Translations under genes and position numbers: made by a program
Assembly: GCA_017935805.1 (NCBI GenBank)
Contig: JAGBGV010000244.1
Coordinates: forward strand, 1 to 11,471
DNA from: Clostridia bacterium
GTDB lineage: Bacteria > Bacillota_A > Clostridia > Oscillospirales > CAG-272
Direction: 5' to 3'
Length of the DNA stretch: 11,471 nt
Notes under the pieces: generated by a model
The model's input: the letters and a program-made list of their open reading frames with translations, nothing else
The model's database searches: none
What the model was told of the DNA's origin: nothing
Shown: one piece after another, positions 5,076-9,842 of the stretch
Layout of the letters: each line of letters starts with the position of its first letter
Position numbering within the stretch: position 1 is the first letter of the stretch

Positions 5076-7451
5076 TTATTCTGTTTCTCTTCTTTGTTTC
5101 AGTAGCCAGTCAAGATATTTATATCCGTTTTCTTCGCTGATATAGGTTGCACCGAGTTCTTCCTTAGTTATACCGCCAAAATCTTTATACTTGAAGTTAT
5201 TATTGTTCATTTCCTGCATCAACTGAATGATGTATTTATATGTACCGCCTCCTATTTCAAAAAGGCAGAAAACAGGAATGTCAAGCACAGCACGCGGGAT
5301 GCAGAGGCTTTCTCGTCTATAACTCTTCAGATAATACACATCTTCAGAGGAAGATTCATTTAACCATTCAGGGGGTGAATTCGACTCTTCATTAGCTACA
5401 GATATTGTAAATTTTGTTATAATAGGAGCCTTGTCATTAGTATAAGACTCGGGAACAAATCCGCCTACTGCTGCGCAAATTATGGCTGCAGAGATTTTCT
5501 CAGGGAAACGGCAGAGTGCATTCCACACCGCTGTACCGCCGCTGTCAAAGCCGACCACATACTGTCTTTCCTTGTCTGTGCTGTATTTTTTATTAACAAC
5601 GTCAAATATTTCGATTGCCGCCTCAACTCCCGGATCTTTCCAGCTATCGTTTCTGTTGATGTAAATTAGTCCTGTGTCTGCAACATCTATTAGATTATTA
5701 CTGAGTGCATTAGGAAGTTGCGGCACAATAACAATACAGTCAAGTGCAGGGCTGTCGTCGCTTCCGAAGAACTTTTCAACCTCGGTCATCTGCTTCTCAT
5801 TGTCAGTTCCACAATAATCTTTGGAGTGGAAGATCATGAGAACGGGATAGTCGTTTCTCCATGTATAGTCCTTCGGAACGTACATTCTGTATGGAATGGT
5901 CAAACCGTTGGATGCGGTGTATGTATAGTATCCGAAATTAGCCAGAGCTTCTTTAGCCGCATCGGTCTCAGGCGCATCAGTCTCGGGTGCTTCAGTCTCA
6001 GGAGCGTCTGTCTCGGGTGCATCGGTCTCGGGAGCGTCTGTCTCAGGTGCATCTGTCTCGGGTGCATCGGTCTCAGGTGCATCAGTCTCGGGTGCATCTG
6101 TCTCGGGTGCATCGGTCTCGGGAGCGTCAGTCTCGGGAGCGTCAGTCTCGGGAGCGTCAGTTTCAGGTGCATCAGTCTCAGGCGCGTCAGTTTCAGGGGC
6201 ATCAGTCTCGGGAACGTCAGTCTCGGGAGCCTCAGTCTCGGGAGCTTCAGTTTCAGGAGCTTCAGCTTCAGGAGCTTCAGTCTCGGGAGCTTCAGTCTCG
6301 GGAGCGTCAGTCTCGGGAGCGTCAGTCTCAGGAGCCTCAGTTTCGGGAGCTTCTGTCGCCGAGGGGGCGGCTGCATCACCATCATTCTTCTTTGGATCAG
6401 TAAGAAGCACAACTGATAACACAATAATTACCACTATAGCAGCAATCAATATGTACAGCGTAGGCTTTTTGTAGTTAAGAACATTTTTAATTCTGTCCTT
6501 AACACTTACTTCTCCGAATGCCAACGGACACGCAGATATCTTTCTTCTTGAAATACTGCAATCAAGCAGTACCTTGACATATTCTTTTTTCTTTGAAGGA
6601 TCCATATCTTTTATTGCGCGTTCATCACATGCAATCTCGATATCGCGGCACAAAAGTGCATAGCTTATCCAAACGATTGGGTTGAACCAATGTAAAGAAA
6701 GCAAAAGAAATCCGAGGGGCTTGTAGATATGGTCTCCTCTTTTTATGTGTGCCATTTCGTGCGCAATTACAAGCTCCCGTTCACTCTCGTCAAGGGATGA
6801 GGGAATGTATATTCTCGGACGAATCACTCCAAGAATGAAGGGGGAATCAATATAGTCGCAAACATAAATTTTGTCCGCGAAATGGACAGATGCGGCAACC
6901 TTGCGCTTGAACACCACCCAGCTTCCAATGCCGTATAGCACCATAATGACAGCACCGGCTAACCACACGGCAGAGGCTATTTGCGTAAAGGAGATCTCCC
7001 CGGCTGTATTCGGCTCTTTTGTGGAAGCATCATTAACATAAGCAGGGCTTTCGGTTTTTGGATCATCTGGTGTAACGCTTCCGCCAATATTTACAGGATC
7101 ATCTACCGGCTCGCTCGGAAGCTGTTCCTGCGTGCTGTTATCAGGAGTCACGGGCAGTTCGCCGACTGTACCGCTTGATCCATGGACATTCGAAGCATAT
7201 GCATCGGAGTAGAATTCCTGATCATTTTGTTCCAAATCGGTGCTGTAGCTCGCGCTGTAGAGTTCGGGCATAAGGCTAAATTTACTTTCAAATGTTACAG
7301 GCAAAATTAGTCTTACCGCAACCAGCGTCCACATGAGGCAATGGATCCACCGAGGAGCCTTCTTCAGCGGCAACTTAATAAGCATAACCGCAAGGGCAAC
7401 GATACTCGCCGCCAAGCTCATTTCTGCAATTCTGATAAATAAATCTGTCAT
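5076..7451 (-). CDS. BlaR1-like M56 sensor protease with P-E-T-D-A stalk and dead esterase-fold sensor domain
   Basis: I chose ATG 7451 (791 aa), preceded by GGTGAG and starting one base after the blaI stop, over GTG 7460. Order: TM1 (about 7-27), TM2 (36-51), a long polar outside loop rich in Pro/Ser/Asp (57-155) and TM3 (157-182). Next is a cytoplasmic M56 zinc-protease domain with H-E-M-A-H (231-235) and the third ligand in A-C-D-E (E277), plus the family motifs S-P-F-I-L-G-V-I-R-P-R-I-Y-I-P and S-V-K-D-R-I-K-N-V-L-N-Y-K-K-P. TM4 (332-350) leads to 26 pentapeptides of E/D-A-P-E-T (367-496) and an alpha/beta-hydrolase domain of COG4099/CE1 type (503-791). In BlaR1 the outside domain is beta-lactamase-like; here it is a different fold. 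The nucleophile motif G-F-S-M-G-G of the paralogue at 9843 reads G-F-D-S-G-G (D636), and the acid and His positions are also lost. Signalling to the adjacent BlaI is inferred from the pairing. Confidence 0.9.
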   Translation of the reverse strand: MTDLFIRIAEMSLAASIVALAVMLIKLPLKKAPRWIHCLMWTLVAVRLILPVTFESKFSLMPELYSASYSTDLEQNDQEFYSDAYASNVHGSSGTVGELPVTPDNSTQEQLPSEPVDDPVNIGGSVTPDDPKTESPAYVNDASTKEPNTAGEISFTQIASAVWLAGAVIMVLYGIGSWVVFKRKVAASVHFADKIYVCDYIDSPFILGVIRPRIYIPSSLDESERELVIAHEMAHIKRGDHIYKPLGFLLLSLHWFNPIVWISYALLCRDIEIACDERAIKDMDPSKKKEYVKVLLDCSISRRKISACPLAFGEVSVKDRIKNVLNYKKPTLYILIAAIVVIIVLSVVLLTDPKKNDGDAAAPSATEAPETEAPETDAPETDAPETEAPETEAPEAEAPETEAPETEAPETDVPETDAPETDAPETDAPETDAPETDAPETDAPETDAPETDAPETDAPETDAPETDAPETDAPETDAPETDAPETEAPETDAPETDAAKEALANFGYYTYTASNGLTIPYRMYVPKDYTWRNDYPVLMIFHSKDYCGTDNEKQMTEVEKFFGSDDSPALDCIVIVPQLPNALSNNLIDVADTGLIYINRNDSWKDPGVEAAIEIFDVVNKKYSTDKERQYVVGFDSGGTAVWNALCRFPEKISAAIICAAVGGFVPESYTNDKAPIITKFTISVANEESNSPPEWLNESSSEDVYYLKSYRRESLCIPRAVLDIPVFCLFEIGGGTYKYIIQLMQEMNNNNFKYKDFGGITKEELGATYISEENGYKYLDWLLKQRRETE
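5728..5846. repeat. Near-identical segment shared with 8574-8692
   Basis: This 119-base block aligns without gaps to 8574-8692 with 9 differences by my count (about 92 percent). It encodes the strand from the H-S-x-x-Y-C-G-T-D-N region to I-V-I-x-P-Q in two of the hydrolase paralogues. The surrounding code is clearly more diverged, which suggests recent duplication or gene conversion. Confidence 0.8.
5964..6353 (-). repeat. 15-base tandem repeat array encoding 26 E/D-A-P-E-T pentapeptides
   Basis: There are 26 in-frame 15-base units. The part nearest TM4 is mixed (EAPET, EAPEA, DVPET), then come 14 consecutive DAPET units. Variation is mostly at third codon positions. It forms the acidic stalk between TM4 and the outside domain of the sensor. 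Unit number could change in frame by slippage or recombination. Confidence 0.95.
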
Positions 7452-7452
7452 G

Positions 7453-7815
7453 TCACTCACCGGTGTATGAATCGATCATTCTGCGAATCTCCGCTATCTC
7501 ACCCTCCGAAAGCTGTTTGCGCTGTGTAAATGCGGCAAAGAATGCGGGAAGTGAACCGTCAAATGTATCATCAACGAACTTCTCGCTTTGCATAGCGTAG
7601 TACTCTTCCTCAGAAACGAGTGACGTAACAACTCCGGCTGAGTTTTGTAATATTCCTTTTTCACACAGTTTGCGCAATACTGTGTAAGTAGTTGGCTTTT
7701 TCCAATTCAGCTCTGCCTCACACAGCTTTACGAGCTGACCTGACGGAAGGGGCTCATTTTTCCAAATGATTTGTGCGAATTTTGTTTCAACAACTCCAAG
7801 TGTGTAATCTATCAT
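7453..7815 (-). CDS. blaI: BlaI/MecI/CopY-family transcriptional repressor
   Basis: This 120-aa protein has AGGAG upstream of the start. It has the family layout: a winged helix-turn-helix (L-G-V-V-E-T-K-F-A-Q-I-I-W, then L-N-W-K-K-P-T-T-Y-T-V-L-R-K-L-C-E-K-G, residues about 5-55) and a C-terminal dimerisation part with S-L-P-A-F-F-A-A-F and a final helix (about 85-118). Repressors of this family bind TGTA/TACA dyads and are inactivated by cleavage after the partner M56 sensor is triggered. The stop lies one base before the sensor ATG (TGACATG), so the two are almost certainly co-translated. The target genes are unknown; resistance to beta-lactams is not implied, since the sensor lacks a penicillin-binding domain. 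The symbol names the family, not a proven target. Confidence 0.93.
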   Translation of the reverse strand: MIDYTLGVVETKFAQIIWKNEPLPSGQLVKLCEAELNWKKPTTYTVLRKLCEKGILQNSAGVVTSLVSEEEYYAMQSEKFVDDTFDGSLPAFFAAFTQRKQLSEGEIAEIRRMIDSYTGE

Positions 7816-7843
7816 ATAACTCTCTCCTGTAGTTTGGTATATG

Positions 7844-7859
7844 TGTAGTAAATCTTACA
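7844..7859. promoter_or_regulatory. Candidate BlaI operator at the blaI transcription start
   Basis: The + strand reads TGTAGTAAATCTTACA, a dyad with TGTA and TACA half sites. It lies just downstream of the -10 box and covers the expected start point, a standard place for a repressor. TGTAGT occurs again at 7828-7833, exactly 16 bases away, so two dimers might bind. Autoregulation of blaI and the sensor gene is inferred. Confidence 0.6.
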
Positions 7860-7864
7860 ATAAT

Positions 7865-7893
7865 AGTTTATCATCAATAAACCGATTTGTCAA
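7865..7893 (-). promoter_or_regulatory. Promoter of the blaI-sensor operon
   Basis: On the - strand TTGACA (7888-7893), a 17-base spacer and TAAACT (7865-7870, 4 of 6 matches). The start is expected near 7858, giving a leader of about 40 nt that carries the candidate operator. Confidence 0.7.
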
Positions 7894-7914
7894 GAGATTT
7901 TTTGAAAAAGCAAG

Positions 7915-7950
7915 AAAAAAGCCGTGAGCGTTTAACTCACAGCTTTTGTT
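7915..7950 (-). terminator. Intrinsic terminator of the lipoprotein gene
   Basis: The stem is GTGAG/CTCAC (7924-7928 with 7936-7940), extended past one mismatch by AAAAGC/GCTTTT. On the - strand it ends with six T. It follows the stop at 7970 and insulates blaI from the upstream hydrolase genes. Confidence 0.8.
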
Positions 7951-7969
7951 TTATGGATCAGTTTTTTGC

Positions 7970-9778
7970 TTATTCGGTTTCTCTTCTCTGGTCCAGCAAC
8001 CAGTTGAGATATTTATATCCGTCCTCTTTGCTGATGTATGTTGCGCCGAGTTGATCCTTGGTCTTACCGCTAAACTCTTTGTAGAAGAATTTGCCTTTCT
8101 TGTAAGGGTTAATTGCTTCTACAATTTTAGTATAGGAATTGCCGACGTGCGTATTTTCATACAGGTAGTAGAGCGGTATGTCAACCACAGCTCGGGAAAT
8201 ACAAAGGTAATCAAAGTCATATACAGGACCGCCACTTGGGAGCTCGTCCATATTCAAAGCAATATTTTTTGTAACTATGGGATTGCCTTCGTTAAACTGT
8301 GATTGAGCAATCAAGCCGCCTGAAGCGGAACAAATGACAGCGGCAGATATTTTTTCATGATGACGGCATATCATATTCCACACAGCAGAACCACCCGCTC
8401 CATAGCCTGTGAAATACTGTCTTTCAAGGTCTGTGCTGTACGTATCATTAATCATGTCAAGTATTTCAACAACAGCATCAATTCCTTCTTCTGTCCAACC
8501 TCTGCTGGTGTTGACATATACGAAAGATTCTCCGGTCATAACAATGCCGCCTGAGCTCTGATACTGCGGCGCGATAACAATACAGTCAAGTGCAGGGCTG
8601 TCGTCGCTTCCGAAAAACTTTTCAACTTCTGCCATCTGCTTCTCATTGTCAGTTCCGCAATAAGCTTCGGAGTGGAAGATCACGAGAACAGGGTATTCTT
8701 CTCTGCGATTATAATCTTCGGGTATATACAGTCTATAGGCTATTGTTGTGCCGTTGGATGCGGTGTGACTGTAGTATCCGAACTTTGACAGGACATCCTT
8801 AGGCTCATAGATTTCGGGAGCGTCAGTCTCGGGGGCATCGGTCTCGGGTGCATCAGTCTCGGGTGCATCTGTCTCAGGAGCATCGGTCTCAGGAGCATCG
8901 GTCTCAGGAGCGTCAGTCTCAGGAACCTCAGTCTCAGGAACCTCAGTCTCGGGAGCGTCAGTTTCCGGAGCATCTGTCTCGGGAGCGTCAGTCTCGGGCG
9001 CATCTGTCTCGGGAGCGTCAGTTTCGGGAGCTTCAGTTTCCGGAGCATCGGTCTCAGGAGCGTCAGTTTCCGGAGCATCGGTTTCGGGAGCGTCAGTCTC
9101 AGGAGCCGCAGTCTCGGGAGCCGCAGTCTCAATGATATCAATGGTGTCAAATACCAGTTCAATCACTTCTTCAGCAGCGGTGATCTCGGTAACTGTAACA
9201 GTGTATGTATATTTGTCGCAGGACATTATCAGCTGGGTCTGCTTGACAGGAGAGTTACCCACATTGTTCATAAAGGAGATCGTTGTGATATTAACTCCAT
9301 TTCCGTTGGTACTGTGGTCAACCGCAACATCGGAGAGATCCATTCCAAGCGACAGATACAGAGGAACCCATGTTTCATTGAATTCTTCTGTGGTAATATT
9401 GTCGAAAACATTGTGCTTGGCCTCATATACAACGGTTATGTTATTTCCGGTAAGCAGGTCGACAATAATATCCACACTGTCCTCGGTAACGCTCCATCCT
9501 TCGGGATAAGCGAATGTCAGAGACTTCTCAGTATATACACTACCGGAGATAAGCTCGGGAGCATCAGTCTCAGGAGCCTCCGTCTCAGGAGCGTCAGTTT
9601 CAGGAGTATCGGTCTCAGGAGCGTCAGTTTCAGGAGCATCGGTCTCGGGAGCGTCTGTCTCGGGAGCGTCTGTCTCAGGAGCATCAGTTTCAGGTGCCGG
9701 TGCGGGAGTGGGTGTACATCCTGCAATAAGCGGGAGCAGCATTAACACTGCAAGTGCGATGGAAAGAAATTTCTTCAT
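7970..9778 (-). CDS. Lipoprotein with two P-E-T-D-A linkers, a small middle domain and a dead COG4099/CE1-like hydrolase domain
   Basis: I chose ATG 9778 (602 aa) because AAGGAGG is six bases upstream; two upstream in-frame ATGs are badly placed. A signal peptide ends in a lipobox, L-I-A-G-C (C21), so it is anchored outside the membrane. Nine D/E-x-P-E-T units (32-76) lead to a globular domain of about 140 residues (77-218; L-T-F-A-Y-P-E-G-W-S-V). That domain resembles PsbP/DcrB-like lipoprotein domains in style, an unverified guess. A second linker of 21 units follows (219-323), then an alpha/beta-hydrolase domain (about 330-602). The nucleophile motif reads G-Y-G-A-G-G, with Gly (460) where the paralogue at 9843 has Ser. 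The acid and His loops have also lost their residues (S-G-K-T-K-D-Q-L replaces the G-S-H-G loop). It probably binds a ligand or scaffold rather than hydrolysing it. Confidence 0.88.
   Translation of the reverse strand: MKKFLSIALAVLMLLPLIAGCTPTPAPAPETDAPETDAPETDAPETDAPETDAPETDTPETDAPETEAPETDAPELISGSVYTEKSLTFAYPEGWSVTEDSVDIIVDLLTGNNITVVYEAKHNVFDNITTEEFNETWVPLYLSLGMDLSDVAVDHSTNGNGVNITTISFMNNVGNSPVKQTQLIMSCDKYTYTVTVTEITAAEEVIELVFDTIDIIETAAPETAAPETDAPETDAPETDAPETDAPETEAPETDAPETDAPETDAPETDAPETDAPETEVPETEVPETDAPETDAPETDAPETDAPETDAPETDAPETDAPEIYEPKDVLSKFGYYSHTASNGTTIAYRLYIPEDYNRREEYPVLVIFHSEAYCGTDNEKQMAEVEKFFGSDDSPALDCIVIAPQYQSSGGIVMTGESFVYVNTSRGWTEEGIDAVVEILDMINDTYSTDLERQYFTGYGAGGSAVWNMICRHHEKISAAVICSASGGLIAQSQFNEGNPIVTKNIALNMDELPSGGPVYDFDYLCISRAVVDIPLYYLYENTHVGNSYTKIVEAINPYKKGKFFYKEFSGKTKDQLGATYISKEDGYKYLNWLLDQRRETE
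8574..8692. repeat. Near-identical segment shared with 5728-5846
   Basis: This is the partner of the 119-base block at 5728-5846. The third paralogue has the same protein region at about 10375-10500 but is clearly more diverged in DNA. The sensor domain and the lipoprotein domain are therefore the closest pair, or they have exchanged sequence. Confidence 0.8.
8813..9124 (-). repeat. 15-base tandem repeat array, 21 pentapeptides (lipoprotein, second linker)
   Basis: Twenty-one units run from AAPET, AAPET, then mostly DAPET with EAPET and two EVPET, ending DAPEI. It joins the small middle domain to the dead hydrolase domain. Confidence 0.93.
9551..9685 (-). repeat. 15-base tandem repeat array, 9 pentapeptides (lipoprotein, first linker)
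   Basis: Nine units (DAPET with one DTPET and one EAPET, ending DAPEL) follow the lipidated Cys and a T-P-T-P-A-P-A-P stretch, lifting the protein away from the membrane. Confidence 0.92.
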
Positions 9779-9784
9779 AGTCAT

Positions 9785-9791
9785 CCTCCTT
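9785..9791 (-). promoter_or_regulatory. Ribosome binding site that decides the lipoprotein start
   Basis: AAGGAGG on the - strand lies six bases before ATG 9778. It directly abuts the in-frame ATG at 9784 and follows the one at 9802, so only 9778 has usable spacing. Confidence 0.8.
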
Positions 9792-9842
9792 GAGATGTTC
9801 ACGTTTTTGTTCTTGCTTATATATACGATTCAGAATCGACTT

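Noticed and set aside
5964..6353. CRISPR array
   Set aside because: The repeats are directly adjacent 15-base units without spacers, stay in frame with a protein and vary at third codon positions.
5718..6416. Long + strand frame of 232 aa, and other + strand frames over the repeat arrays
   Set aside because: These are mirror frames of the 15-base repeats: the translation is a monotone of Leu/Ser/Gly/Cys or Arg/Gln/Ser. The - strand frame has TM segments, M56 motifs and a hydrolase domain.
5076..7451. Classical beta-lactam sensor BlaR1/MecR1
   Set aside because: No penicillin-binding or class D beta-lactamase motifs (S-x-x-K, S-x-N/V, K-T-G) occur after TM4; the outside domain is of alpha/beta-hydrolase type.
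9826..9838. Short inverted repeat CGATTC-A-GAATCG between the two hydrolase genes as a terminator
   Set aside because: The loop is one base, no T run follows, and the gap is only 64 bases with a good ribosome site, so co-transcription is more likely.
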